Below are positions 46,448 to 55,941 of a DNA stretch of 64,000 nucleotides, piece by piece (the first letter of the stretch is position 1; every line of letters begins with the position of its first letter). The notes below the pieces were generated by a model. That model saw only the letters and a list, made by a program, of their open reading frames with translations. It was not told the origin of the DNA and searched no databases. The translations under genes and the position numbers were made by a program. The stretch is taken from contig NZ_QMIK01000004.1 in assembly GCF_003316845.1 (NCBI RefSeq), positions 682,001-746,000 of the forward strand, in the 5' to 3' direction. Origin of the DNA: Cognataquiflexum aquatile. Lineage in GTDB: Bacteria; Bacteroidota; Bacteroidia; Cytophagales; Cyclobacteriaceae.

Positions 46448-47371
46448 CTACCTTCCTCCTTCATCCTTCTTTACCCTTTCCATCACCACCACCAACTTCT
46501 TCAAATCAGGCGAATAGGCCATTCGGGTAATGTTTTGATAGCCTTCCAGGATGATGGAACCGGCTTTTTCCCAATCCGTTTGTTCCGCTTTTCTGACATA
46601 CAGGTCATTTCCTTTACCCATCAGGAGAAGCTGGTTATCCAGCCAAATGAAATCCTCCGAACCGGGGAAAGTGAAACCATAATCGACATAAGCTCTTTTT
46701 TCAATATCAAATCCTTTGATGGCATAGGATTTCACTCCGTCAACTTCTTTGCTGACGTTTTTGTCGATATAGGTGATGATGCTGGTCTTTGGTCGTTTCT
46801 TCACCGAGCGACCGATGTTCTCACTGATCGTGAATAACTCGGATTTGCTGTAAGGATAGACGAGTTTATTGGGTTGGCCGAGGACAAACATAGCCGCTTT
46901 ATTGTCATACCAATCGTAATAACCTACCGGTTCGATGTCGTCGTACAACAACTCCGGTTCCCCAAAATTAGTGGGATACAGCCATAGGCGCTGCTTGCCG
47001 TCCGGTTCGACGGTCACAGCCGACACATACAGGCCACAATCAGTCAGGGAAGGCGAAAATTCATTCCTGTCTGCCGTTTTGGTGAGGTTTGTAAACTTGT
47101 TTTTCTCAAAGTTGTAAATGATAATGTCGTTGTTTCCCTTTTCGTCGACTGCCGAAAAAGCCATCTGGATGTCATTGATAAAAGCAGGCTGATTGTCATA
47201 CAATGGCCGGTCGGTAATCAAGGTTAAAGTATTGTAATCAAGAATCAATTTTCCACCCGATTTTTTGACATCTATGGCAATCAAGTCAAAACTGCCTTGA
47301 GCAAAAGCATTGATTGACAGTAAAATACAGAGCGAGATAAAGGATAATCGTAATTTGAGACGCATAAGCAT
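46448..47371 (-). CDS. Exported TolB-like beta-propeller protein
   Basis: This 307-residue protein has a signal peptide (cleavage near NAFAQG) and propeller repeats of the PD40/TolB type: FSAVDEKGNNDIIIYNFEKN, FSPSLTDCGLYVSAVTVEPD, ARMAYSPDLKKLVVV-like end strands. It probably binds a protein or ligand in the periplasm. No partner gene is next to it. Its stop lies just past the fifth start of the tandem repeat, so its terminator may be within the repeats. Confidence 0.78.
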   Translation of the reverse strand: MLMRLKLRLSFISLCILLSINAFAQGSFDLIAIDVKKSGGKLILDYNTLTLITDRPLYDNQPAFINDIQMAFSAVDEKGNNDIIIYNFEKNKFTNLTKTADRNEFSPSLTDCGLYVSAVTVEPDGKQRLWLYPTNFGEPELLYDDIEPVGYYDWYDNKAAMFVLGQPNKLVYPYSKSELFTISENIGRSVKKRPKTSIITYIDKNVSKEVDGVKSYAIKGFDIEKRAYVDYGFTFPGSEDFIWLDNQLLLMGKGNDLYVRKAEQTDWEKAGSIILEGYQNITRMAYSPDLKKLVVVMERVKKDEGGR

Positions 47372-47413
47372 AAGTTTTCGGAAACTAAATTACAAAATCA
47401 GGGTTAGACTAAG

Positions 47414-48499
47414 GTGGGAAAATTAAGTTTATATACCAATAAAAATCTGAATGTGCTCAGGTTAAGCGGTGATCGCTTGGCAGATCAGGCTGTTGGTTTT
47501 TTGGTGAACCAACCTGATTGGTGCGAAAAAATCAATTATTGGAAAGTTCTTCCCACCGTCGAAGAATCGGTTGATTTTCCGAAAGAATTGAAATCCTTTA
47601 TTCAATTTTTTCATACTCAGCCTTATTTTATTTCCCCTGAAAAAATCAAAACTTCGCAGGACTTTTTTGACAAAGAAGGAAATCTCTACCTTTCCCTTTT
47701 GGGTTTTTATTCTTTGCCTTATTGCTATGCCTTTGCAGACGGTGCCCAAGTCCTGGTCCGCTCCAAAAGAATCACCGATGAAGTGGGTATGCGGCTTTCG
47801 GAGACTGCCTTGTTCCTGTTGGATTGTTTTGTTCCCGGAACCTTTATCGAAGAGAATAAGTCGTTGTTGACCATTGCGAAGGTGAGGTTGATCCATGCCT
47901 TCAGCCGGTATTTTGTTTCCAAGTACGCCAAAGACTGGAATCCGGATTGGGGATTGCCCATCAATCAGGAAGATATGATCGGTACCAACCTTGCCTTTAG
48001 CCTGTTGGTGATGCGGGGAATGGAGAAGCTCAACCGATTCCCGGGTTTGGAAACCCATGAAGCTGTTTTGCATTATTGGAAAATCATCGGCCATTATTTG
48101 GGAATTGACATAGCCTATTGGCCGGAAACAGCCAAGGAATCCTTTGAATTGGAGAAACTCATCCGCAAACGCCACGTCCGACCTTCGGAAGCCGGAAATA
48201 CCTTGATCAGGTCTTTGCTCGGTTTTTATGAAAAGTCCATTCCCGATTCCGCCTTGTCTTCACTCTCCGAAACCTTGGTCGCCTATTTTGTAGGAAAGGA
48301 AGTGGCGGGTGTTTTGGGGATCAAAGAAAAAGCAAAACTCCCCAAAAGTGTCTATGCTTTGGTGTTGGATTTTAACTTTTTGAAACAAAGCGGAGGAAAT
48401 CCCTCGTATCTCAAAACCAGGACCCAATTTTTGGAACAAAGTAAAAACCAATTCGGCAAAGAACTCAGGTTAAACATCCCGGTCTCCAAGCGTCCATAA
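47414..48499 (+). CDS. MpaB/DUF2236 (latex-clearing-like) family protein
   Basis: This 361-residue helical protein follows the DUF2236 pattern: MRLSETALFLLDCFVPG, KVRLIHAFSRYF with the His that ligates heme in family members, WGLPINQEDMIGTNLAFSLL, and HYWKIIGHYLGIDI. Characterised relatives are heme b oxygenases that cleave polyisoprene or other lipids. Heme binding here is inferred from the conserved His/Arg pattern. The start is GTG at 47414; no signal peptide is seen. Confidence 0.82.
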   Translation: MGKLSLYTNKNLNVLRLSGDRLADQAVGFLVNQPDWCEKINYWKVLPTVEESVDFPKELKSFIQFFHTQPYFISPEKIKTSQDFFDKEGNLYLSLLGFYSLPYCYAFADGAQVLVRSKRITDEVGMRLSETALFLLDCFVPGTFIEENKSLLTIAKVRLIHAFSRYFVSKYAKDWNPDWGLPINQEDMIGTNLAFSLLVMRGMEKLNRFPGLETHEAVLHYWKIIGHYLGIDIAYWPETAKESFELEKLIRKRHVRPSEAGNTLIRSLLGFYEKSIPDSALSSLSETLVAYFVGKEVAGVLGIKEKAKLPKSVYALVLDFNFLKQSGGNPSYLKTRTQFLEQSKNQFGKELRLNIPVSKRP

Positions 48500-48579
48500 C
48501 CGAACACTTTTTTGTCCGTGTGCGTGTCAGGACATTTTCTGAACACGTTAATTTAGGTTAAAATCGCGCTTTTTACCTT

Positions 48580-48915
48580 ATGGCATTCTTTTCGTACTTT
48601 CAGATTCAAATGAAAAGAATCGGTACCCTCATCCGCACATTCCCTTTGGAATTGGTCTTTTGGATCGGAGCCCTTATCGGCATCCTGTTCATTGACCCTT
48701 ATGGCGCCCAACATTTCACCCTTTGCCCTTTGGAGAACCTAGGCTTCCATTGGTGTCCGGGATGTGGATTAGGGCGGGCCATGAGTCTGCTGACCAAAGG
48801 GGACATTGCAGCATCGTGGTCCATGCATCCGCTAGCCATGTTTGCCTTTGGTGCGATCGGTTACCGAATTTTCGAATTAATCAGACACTTAAAAACTACT
48901 AATCACTATGGCTAA
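48580..48915 (+). CDS. DUF2752 membrane protein
   Basis: This protein of up to 111 residues has two membrane spans and the DUF2752 signature CPLENLGFHWCPGCGLGRA, followed by SWSMHPLAMFAFG. The function of the family is unknown. ATG 48610 (MKRIGT) is an alternative start. It overlaps the TM2 gene by eight bases. Confidence 0.85.
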   Translation: MAFFSYFQIQMKRIGTLIRTFPLELVFWIGALIGILFIDPYGAQHFTLCPLENLGFHWCPGCGLGRAMSLLTKGDIAASWSMHPLAMFAFGAIGYRIFELIRHLKTTNHYG

Positions 48916-49303
48916 TGTATTGAGACACCTTCCGGAGCTTGAAGGTATGGAATTGGGTTACATTCAGGGAATCCTGAAAAATATGGATGACGATCAGGCA
49001 AATCTTTTTGCCCAAGTGTATCGCGCCAGAAGAAAAGACAACCAAATGGTTTTGATCCTTTGTTTGCTCGGTTTCTTCGGATTTGCCGGACTCCACCGCT
49101 TTATCCTCGGACAGATCGGATTGGGTATCCTCTACATCCTGACCCTGGGATTGTGTTTTATCGGTACCATTGTAGACTTGGTCAATTACAAAAGTCTTGC
49201 TTACGAATACAACATCAAGGTGGCACATGAGACGCTGTCCATGATGTCTAACAATACCAACTATTTCCCTAATGTCAATACCAAAACAGGCGACAATGTA
49301 TAA
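48908..49303 (+). CDS. TM2-domain membrane protein
   Basis: This 131-residue protein has a soluble N-terminal part and a TM2 domain of two spans linked by a short loop (GFAGLHRFILGQIGLGILYI, then GLCFIGTIVDLV). TM2 proteins are common near DUF2752 genes in Bacteroidota. The function is unknown. It overlaps both neighbours by eight bases, which suggests a translationally coupled membrane module. Confidence 0.88.
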   Translation: MANVLRHLPELEGMELGYIQGILKNMDDDQANLFAQVYRARRKDNQMVLILCLLGFFGFAGLHRFILGQIGLGILYILTLGLCFIGTIVDLVNYKSLAYEYNIKVAHETLSMMSNNTNYFPNVNTKTGDNV

Positions 49304-50240
49304 GGGAATCAAATCAATAGGCTTGATATTGGGAAGCGGTTTTCTCCTTGCATCCTGCGGTGCACCGGAGAAAACCGTCACCCACGACTATGAAGAAACC
49401 TTCCAAGGTGTCAAAGAAATAGAACTCGAAGGACAGTACCTCGAAGTGACGTACGAGGGAAAATCAGGAGAAACGGACGTTTACCTCAACGGTTTTCTTG
49501 AAGCCGCAGAGAGTTCGGGTATAGAAATCACCTACCGCCAATCAGGTTCCAAACTCACCATCGAAGTGATTGGTGACCAGGACATAGGTTGGAACTTTGG
49601 CAATCAGACAGAGGGGTATATCAGCCTGACCGGCCCTGAAGACATCAAACTCAACTTTGTCAACGGCTCGGGTTCGATAGAAGTCCTCAATGTCGTTCAC
49701 GACGTCATCGACCTGAAAGTCAACTCCGGCAGTATCAAAGCCACCGCGCTTGAAGTCGGGGTCATCAACCTCAATGCTTCCTCAGGAAGTATCAAAGGAG
49801 AAGCGCTGACCGGAAAGGTCAACACCAAGGTCAACTCCGGCAGTATTGAACTCAAGGAAGTCGTGGGAGATATCGATGCGGTCGCTTCCTCAGGAAGTCT
49901 GAAATTGGAAGATGTCAAAGGTGTCGTGGATGGCAAAGTCAACTCCGGCAGCATGAAGTTCATCAACGTCACGGAATTGGGAGACCTGACCGCCAGTTCG
50001 GGGAACATCAATGCCGAAAACTCAGGATTGGGCAGCAGGACTTCGCTTCAGGCCAACTCCGGTAGCATCAACATTCAGACATCTTCTGACCTTAAGGCCT
50101 TTAATTTTGACCTCAAAGCCAACAGCGGCAGCGTGAGGGTAGGGGAACAGGATTCTGACGACAAACTCAACCTCAACAATGGCGCCTCCAGCACCGTCAC
50201 CGGAAAAGTGAGTAGTGGGAGTATTAAGATTGTGAATTGA
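49296..50240 (+). CDS. DUF4097/head-GIN-type lipoprotein with right-handed beta-helix repeats
   Basis: From ATG 49296 (MYKGIKS) the protein has about 314 residues. A signal peptide ends in a lipobox (FLLASCGAPE). The body is a long series of short repeats with the theme SSGSIKx or NSGSIxL every 17-20 residues, the pattern of a putative-adhesin DUF4097 beta-helix. It is probably an exported surface lipoprotein. It is the third gene of the DUF2752-TM2 operon and is followed by a strong terminator. Confidence 0.88.
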   Translation: MYKGIKSIGLILGSGFLLASCGAPEKTVTHDYEETFQGVKEIELEGQYLEVTYEGKSGETDVYLNGFLEAAESSGIEITYRQSGSKLTIEVIGDQDIGWNFGNQTEGYISLTGPEDIKLNFVNGSGSIEVLNVVHDVIDLKVNSGSIKATALEVGVINLNASSGSIKGEALTGKVNTKVNSGSIELKEVVGDIDAVASSGSLKLEDVKGVVDGKVNSGSMKFINVTELGDLTASSGNINAENSGLGSRTSLQANSGSINIQTSSDLKAFNFDLKANSGSVRVGEQDSDDKLNLNNGASSTVTGKVSSGSIKIVN

Positions 50241-50350
50241 AAGATTTGAAAATTGAAAAATTGGAAGATTTCTAAGGAAGTTTCAAGGTTTTAATGTTTC
50301 AAAGTTGAAAGGATTGAAAAATTAGAGATTCCGAAGATTTATAAATGAAG

Positions 50351-50385
50351 AAAAGCCATTGGCCGAAAAGGGTCAATGGTTTTTT
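50351..50385 (+). terminator. Terminator of the DUF2752-TM2-DUF4097 operon
   Basis: AAAAGCCATTGGCC and GGTCAATGGTTTTTT pair over about 14 bases with two G-T pairs, around a short A-rich loop. A T run ends the second arm. It lies 110 bp after the DUF4097 stop. Confidence 0.8.
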
Positions 50386-50393
50386 GGTTTTAG

Positions 50394-50588
50394 GGGGAGG
50401 GTTATATTTCTTGGATGAAGGATCAATTTGGGGGTTTATACTCCATCTATATAACCTCATTCTTCCACAAACAAGTCCAAACCTCGGAAACCATCATCGA
50501 TCTGTCCGCATCCCCTTCAGGGATATATTTTCTGCAGGCTTGGAATGGGAGGGAAGCGGTGGGAAAGATGGTAGTGGTGGAGAGGTAA
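50394..50588 (+). pseudogene. Remnant of a T9SS C-terminal sorting domain
   Basis: In the frame ending with TAA at 50586-50588 the translation ends with TIIDLSASPSGIYFLQAWNG followed by REAVGKMVVVER. This matches the type A sorting domain of type IX secretion cargo (IDLS, GIYFLQ, basic end). The frame is open only back to a TAG at 50391 and no start or upstream protein is present. It is therefore the 3' end of a lost or displaced gene. The stretch around it, 50241-51158, holds otherwise only AT-rich DNA with short imperfect repeats. Confidence 0.72.
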
Positions 50589-51158
50589 GGGTAGATCGGT
50601 TAGAAGGTTATGAGGTTTCAAAGTTGGAAGGTTGGGGATGATATGAGGTTTTTCTTTCAGGTTCAAGCTGAGAAGGGTTCAATATTTACTAATAAAATAT
50701 TGGAAATGATAAAAGGGTGGAATTACAAATTTCACCCAGTCCCAAAATCCAATGTTTGGCTACGCCTAAAGGGGGATTTATTTTTTGAGAAACTGGAATA
50801 GGTAGAAGATGGTTATGAAGAATGTTGTGGTGAAGAGGCAGAAGTCTAAAACTGGAAGTAGAAGATTAAAAGATTTAAGCAAGCTAATTTAACTATCATA
50901 TTTCTTTATTGAAGACAAGAAATGGAGCCAAATTTTATTAATAAAGGAGTATTGGCAGCAAGACAGGTTAAAAGATACTTTAAGTTAGCAGCGATATCAT
51001 AAATTGTCCTTCTCTGATTTCACAGTTACTTTCTCTATTAAACAATTTACTGTTAATGATTTTGGGTCAATTACCATATTTTTAGTATAATCCTCTTATC
51101 GCCATAAATATTCTGCGTCATATATGTCAGCTTGAGTTGCAAATCCCCCATATTTTTC
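50589..51158. other. Intergenic region of 570 bp beside the TPR-CHAT gene
   Basis: No gene is recognised. Short purine-rich imperfect repeats (for example GAAGGTTATGAGGTTTC) occur near 50600-50640, and the rest is AT-rich. A 63-residue open frame at 50610-50801 has no recognisable features. Confidence 0.4.
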
Positions 51159-54100
51159 TCAACTCAATCCCATCATTTTAAACGCCCCCCAATATATAGG
51201 AGAATTCCATTGCTGATTTTTTTTGATTGTAATCATGGCTTGCCGTAATGATTCTGCTCCGTTCATCGTCTTTCGGTTTTCACAAAACTGCCCGAAAAGC
51301 ACTTGAGTTGCCCTGTCTTCTACCGACCATTGACCTGAGATAACACTCCCTGCACCAGCATTGAAGAAGGATTGGATCAATCCAATAGATTCATCACCAT
51401 CCTGAGATAATGAAATGCCGGATTGACACGCACTAAGAATGATCATAGGGAATTGTTTCTGTCTAAGTTCAGTAGCAATGCGCTCCACTGTCAACATCCC
51501 TCCTTTAAGTAATAAGCCGGAATTAGCAGGATCATTCACGTTGAATTGTCCATGACAGGAGAAATGCACCGTATTGAACTGGCGATTGTGGCAGTTTTCG
51601 AGGACTTTCACCGGCGTTGCATCTTGCTCATATAGGTACACTGAGTGCGGCTCAGGAAGATAATGTGAGGCAACCTCCTTCGCCTCTTTCATCGCATAAT
51701 TCAAAGGTATTGCAGTGTCCTTCGCTGAATAAGCAACACTCAACATTGTCAAATCTTTTGAATAAGACTTACTCAACTCCATTCTCCTGTGAAGGTTTTC
51801 AAGCGCGCCCAGACTTGGCATAAAACTTATGGTATATTGGTCAACAAGGTATTTATGACGTGTCTGATCATAGGCAATTGTGAAAGGAAGCAGGTGAAGA
51901 TCGTGAGATGCAGCCAAAACTAGTGGTCCATTTGCAGGTAAATAAACTTCTAGTGGACGCAGGAAATGGTTGTATAAATCACCCAGAGAAATGGCAAGCT
52001 GATTAATAAATAATTCTGGAGATTTTCCTACTATTACTCCATGTTCATATTCAAGCATGGTGTGAACAATTGATTCAACCAATTCTTTGGAGACGCCTTC
52101 CAATTCGATGTGAACAATTGAATTCTTTACCACGATAAACGCACCCCAGCCAATAATACTTTTATAGAACTCCACCAGCGGTATATTGCCCAGCTTAGCT
52201 GAAAGTTTTTTCACCGCTTCAGGCTTTGCAATAGGTGCAGCATCATTTAACTGTAATTGGGGAAAATTATAAAATAATTCTTCCAGAGCTTTGGCCAAAA
52301 CTCTTCGCTTCTCCGCTACAATTTCTGCAGGACTGTTTCCAATGCTTCCATTCGCAGAAGACAAGAAGTCCTGATATTGGTGCCTTTGACTAGTCAATCT
52401 ATCAATTTCGAAGCGTAAACTACTTATGATAGCTAATGCTTCCGTAAATTCAGGATTGGTTTCAATAACCTCTATAGGCTTTTTCGCTTCACCGCCCATT
52501 TTATCAGTAAACAAGCGAGCTTTGGCTGCTGTAGTATAATAAAATGCATCATCAATATTACCGGTCATAAGGCACGATGCAACAAGTACTTCATACACAT
52601 TTTCCGATTCGGAGGCGAGTTGCATTCGGCTTATTTCACGTATGCTCTGAGCTCGCATGTTTTCAATCGACTGATGACAGAGTTCTAATGTGGATTTCGC
52701 ATCAGCATATTTGTGCATGGAATAATAGAGTTTACCCAGGTTTACAGCAGTTTTGAAACACTCTATTGGATTCATAACGGGAGTATGAACTGTCAATGCT
52801 TTTTTAAATAAGTCAATGGCCTGAGCAAAATTGTCCTTACTATCACCCTTGAGACTGTCCCTATGAGTTAAACCAGCGTTGTAGTTCACTATTGCCCAAA
52901 GCATAGGGTTGCTCTTTACTTTTATGCTTTGTAAAATTTGCAAAAAAAACCTTTTTGCGTTCTCAATATTTTGTATTGGATTTCCTAGGACCCGCTTCCG
53001 GTAAGTATTGCCTAGGCTGTTCAAGCTCTCGATCCAACTGTTAGGCACATTTTCCTTCGTTCGCACTTCCAATGCTGATTCAAAACATCCTATCGCCTTT
53101 TCATAATCTAGAGCTTTATTTGTTGCAATCCTCTCATAATAAATGATTCCCAGAAGATGTTGAACAGATGCCCAGTCTATCGGAAATTGTTTTTTATTCA
53201 ATACTTGCAATGCCAGGTGCAGATTCGCAATTGCCTTTTCCTGATTTTCTAACCGATTGCCACGTAAACGTACCCGGTAGCAATGCGCTAAATTCAGACT
53301 GTTAATTGCCCAACTGTATGGTGACTGCTCTTTTGTGTCAACATGCAAAACACTTTCATAAAGTGCAATTGCCTGCTCAATATTTTCAATACGTTCGCCG
53401 TCAATTCTGTCAATAAAAATTCTAGCAAGTGTGCACTGGGAAATTACCCATTCCTGAAGTGCTGAAGAAGGTTTTAGTACGGTTAGTGCATCACTTACAT
53501 GGGCAAATGCTTTTTTTAAATTCTCAGATCGATTATTTGTTGCCATTGTATGATAGGCATCCCCAAGCTTAGTTTTTACTTTCGCCCACATAACAGGTTT
53601 ACCTTCCCTTGTATATATAGTCAGCGACTTCTCATAAAAGCCGATAGCCGTTTGGGCATCATCAGATCTTTCTGCTCCGTACTTATTATTAAATGCGTCG
53701 CCAAGGTTCATCATAGTCATTGCCCAATCATCTGGCGTGTCATCCGATGTTTGAATAGTGAGCGCCTGTTGAAAATATTCAATTGCACGCTCAATATTAG
53801 TTCGCTTGTTCCCATTCATTCTTTCCAGGTATGCACTTCCCAGATTATTTTGTTGCAAGGCCCAGTCGTACGGTGCTGTTTCTCTGGTAAATCCTTCTAG
53901 AGCATTATTGAAAAATTCAATCGCCTTTTCGATATTTTCCGACGTTACCCCTTTTTGCCAAAAGACATAAACCCTTCCCATTGCATTTTGAAGAGCGCTC
54001 CACTTATAAATATCTTCTTGCTTCGTGTAAAATTGCAAGGCCTTATTCAGACAATTCATTGCTTCCCGCAAGTTATCAGAACGTAAACCGACTAATCTAT

Positions 54101-54857
54101 TAAGATAAGAAGACCCGAGAATATACTGTAAATTCGCTTTTACCGGTAAACTTTCATTCTTTGCTATCGAAAGTGCCTTTTGTATTATTGCTATTTTTTC
54201 TTCCTCATTGTCGATTGAAAAAAAGGTGTTAAGCAAAACGATCAGTCTTTGATCAATAATTTGCTCAATAGGAAAGCGACCCTTATAATCTGCTATTAAT
54301 TGAATTAGATAAATGCTTTTATGTTTAAACGAGCTGTCATCTGCGGTTTTTTTATTAAGTAAATCGAGAGAGTTGATGAAAAATGAAGGTCCAGCATACA
54401 ACATTTCTTTGATCAAGTTTTTATTTTCCACATAAAAGAGGTAATCTATTGCTATGCCGATTAGCATACCAAAGCGTTCAATGATGTGATTTGTCTGCAC
54501 TACATCATTTTCATAATATACGAGCAACGAAGAGATGTAATTAAAAGAGTATTCGAGTATCAGTACCCTAATTACAGGTCTTACAAAAAAAGGAATATAC
54601 TCTTCTGGCGTACGCAGGTACTCATCAATTAAATTCCTGGTATACTGCTCCTGCACCAATTTAGTAACCTCATTGAATCGCTGAGATGGTTTTATTTTTT
54701 GTTTGACTAAATTATTTTGTTCAGTATCCATGAAAAGCCTTAAAAAAATTCCATCCACCAAATCCCTTTTTTCATGAAGTTTATCGATCACTTGCATTTC
54801 ATTTTTGCAAGCTGCTAAATCGATCACCAGTTCATTATGGGCACGAATCAAAAACAT
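51159..54857 (-). CDS. TPR-CHAT protease, 1232 aa
   Basis: The first 230 residues are helical and unrecognised. Residues of about 235-735 hold eleven TPR-like units of about 50 residues with the theme WAxxxxNLGxAY, an R or N, and a helix ending in AL or SL. A helical linker follows, then a C-terminal CHAT protease domain: HFSCHGQF with the catalytic His1102 and LSACQSG with Cys1144, both positions counted from ATG 54857, and NAGAGSVISGQWSVED. CHAT is a caspase-like cysteine protease; in known systems TPR-CHAT proteins sense a partner and cleave a target. The gene is last in the operon, 13 bp after the MBL gene. Confidence 0.93.
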   Translation of the reverse strand: MFLIRAHNELVIDLAACKNEMQVIDKLHEKRDLVDGIFLRLFMDTEQNNLVKQKIKPSQRFNEVTKLVQEQYTRNLIDEYLRTPEEYIPFFVRPVIRVLILEYSFNYISSLLVYYENDVVQTNHIIERFGMLIGIAIDYLFYVENKNLIKEMLYAGPSFFINSLDLLNKKTADDSSFKHKSIYLIQLIADYKGRFPIEQIIDQRLIVLLNTFFSIDNEEEKIAIIQKALSIAKNESLPVKANLQYILGSSYLNRLVGLRSDNLREAMNCLNKALQFYTKQEDIYKWSALQNAMGRVYVFWQKGVTSENIEKAIEFFNNALEGFTRETAPYDWALQQNNLGSAYLERMNGNKRTNIERAIEYFQQALTIQTSDDTPDDWAMTMMNLGDAFNNKYGAERSDDAQTAIGFYEKSLTIYTREGKPVMWAKVKTKLGDAYHTMATNNRSENLKKAFAHVSDALTVLKPSSALQEWVISQCTLARIFIDRIDGERIENIEQAIALYESVLHVDTKEQSPYSWAINSLNLAHCYRVRLRGNRLENQEKAIANLHLALQVLNKKQFPIDWASVQHLLGIIYYERIATNKALDYEKAIGCFESALEVRTKENVPNSWIESLNSLGNTYRKRVLGNPIQNIENAKRFFLQILQSIKVKSNPMLWAIVNYNAGLTHRDSLKGDSKDNFAQAIDLFKKALTVHTPVMNPIECFKTAVNLGKLYYSMHKYADAKSTLELCHQSIENMRAQSIREISRMQLASESENVYEVLVASCLMTGNIDDAFYYTTAAKARLFTDKMGGEAKKPIEVIETNPEFTEALAIISSLRFEIDRLTSQRHQYQDFLSSANGSIGNSPAEIVAEKRRVLAKALEELFYNFPQLQLNDAAPIAKPEAVKKLSAKLGNIPLVEFYKSIIGWGAFIVVKNSIVHIELEGVSKELVESIVHTMLEYEHGVIVGKSPELFINQLAISLGDLYNHFLRPLEVYLPANGPLVLAASHDLHLLPFTIAYDQTRHKYLVDQYTISFMPSLGALENLHRRMELSKSYSKDLTMLSVAYSAKDTAIPLNYAMKEAKEVASHYLPEPHSVYLYEQDATPVKVLENCHNRQFNTVHFSCHGQFNVNDPANSGLLLKGGMLTVERIATELRQKQFPMIILSACQSGISLSQDGDESIGLIQSFFNAGAGSVISGQWSVEDRATQVLFGQFCENRKTMNGAESLRQAMITIKKNQQWNSPIYWGAFKMMGLS

Positions 54858-54870
54858 TTATGCTTAACTA

Positions 54871-55941
54871 TTATAAAAGTGAAAGTTTTATTCCTTCACT
54901 TTGGGGATATGTTGCAGTGTACCTATATTTTTCCTTTAAACTGCCTGCTTCCCAACAACGGTTATGATCCGTTTTATAATTAAAGAATAGCTGGGTTCCC
55001 GGGCCTTTCATTTTAATAATGCGGGAAATGGTTGTTTGTGAGGGATGTTGATATATGCTTCCATTGGTAGAGATTGCAAATTTTTTACAATCAAGTTTAT
55101 TAATCAATTCAGGACTGGTATTTTGAGCACTCGCATGATGAGATAATTTGACAAGATCGACCTCCACATTTTCCTCATTTAATCTGTTCAGTGATTTGTG
55201 AATAACACTCGGGAAAGAATCGCCGGCAAACAACACTTTTTTATTTTCAAACTCTGCCAAAAAAGCAATGCTACTGCCATTAGCTACGGAATCATCTTCA
55301 TGAAATGCATGTTTGCAAAGTTCATCAACATCTGGTAGTGGACTGCCAAATTGTTCAATACTATTGTCTTTAGGTTTTTTATATCCATATCCTGGTGCCA
55401 GGTTTGCTTTTATCACTTCATCTTGCCATTTATCCCGCAAGTCTGCGAGATTTTCAACTGTAGGTGAAAGCAAGGTTATCCTCATACCATCTTTTAGTAT
55501 TACTTCAGGCAAAGGAGCATTTTCATGAACTACAATCGCTTTCCCCCCAAATTGGTCGTTCCATTTTAACTTGTGATCCAATATTGCAGCAGTAAGTTTT
55601 TCTCCCTGTACTGCACCGAAAAATTCGTCATCAGGGTTTTGTGGAAGATGGTTCCAGCCATTAAACCATATACTGCCAATGGTAAAGTCGAGATTATCCT
55701 CCTGTAACAATTTTAAAATTCCTTCTATATGGTCGCGGTCAATATGCGAGATCACCAGCAGTTCAATTTTCTTGTTTACGGGAAGAAACTTAATCAATTC
55801 TTTGATTTCCTTCTTCGTACCACCTGTACCACCATCAATCAGGATAATATTTGGATTTTGAGCATTTCCGTATTCGATCCAGATGCTATCACCGTAGCGT
55901 GCTGGGAGAAAATTAATATTAAATATCATAAGCCAAGACAT
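54871..55941 (-). CDS. Metallo-beta-lactamase-fold hydrolase (ComEC-like)
   Basis: This 356-residue protein is a soluble MBL-fold hydrolase: IILIDGGTGG, the metal motif SHIDRDH (residues 65-71; HxDxDH, as in ComEC, instead of HxHxDH), FAGDSFPS, and LSHHASAQN. ComEC-type members act as nucleases in DNA uptake; stand-alone ones in conflict operons have unknown substrates. There is no membrane part. The ATG overlaps the stop of the 401-residue gene (TAATG). ATG 55929 is an alternative start. Confidence 0.9.
   Translation of the reverse strand: MSWLMIFNINFLPARYGDSIWIEYGNAQNPNIILIDGGTGGTKKEIKELIKFLPVNKKIELLVISHIDRDHIEGILKLLQEDNLDFTIGSIWFNGWNHLPQNPDDEFFGAVQGEKLTAAILDHKLKWNDQFGGKAIVVHENAPLPEVILKDGMRITLLSPTVENLADLRDKWQDEVIKANLAPGYGYKKPKDNSIEQFGSPLPDVDELCKHAFHEDDSVANGSSIAFLAEFENKKVLFAGDSFPSVIHKSLNRLNEENVEVDLVKLSHHASAQNTSPELINKLDCKKFAISTNGSIYQHPSQTTISRIIKMKGPGTQLFFNYKTDHNRCWEAGSLKEKYRYTATYPQSEGIKLSLL

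Noticed and set aside
46424-46837. 137-residue plus-strand frame opposite the TolB-like gene
   Set aside because: It lies antisense to a well-supported exported protein and starts in the tandem repeat.
50610-50801. 63-residue open frame
   Set aside because: Short, no recognisable motif, no ribosome site, and located in repeat-like AT-rich DNA.
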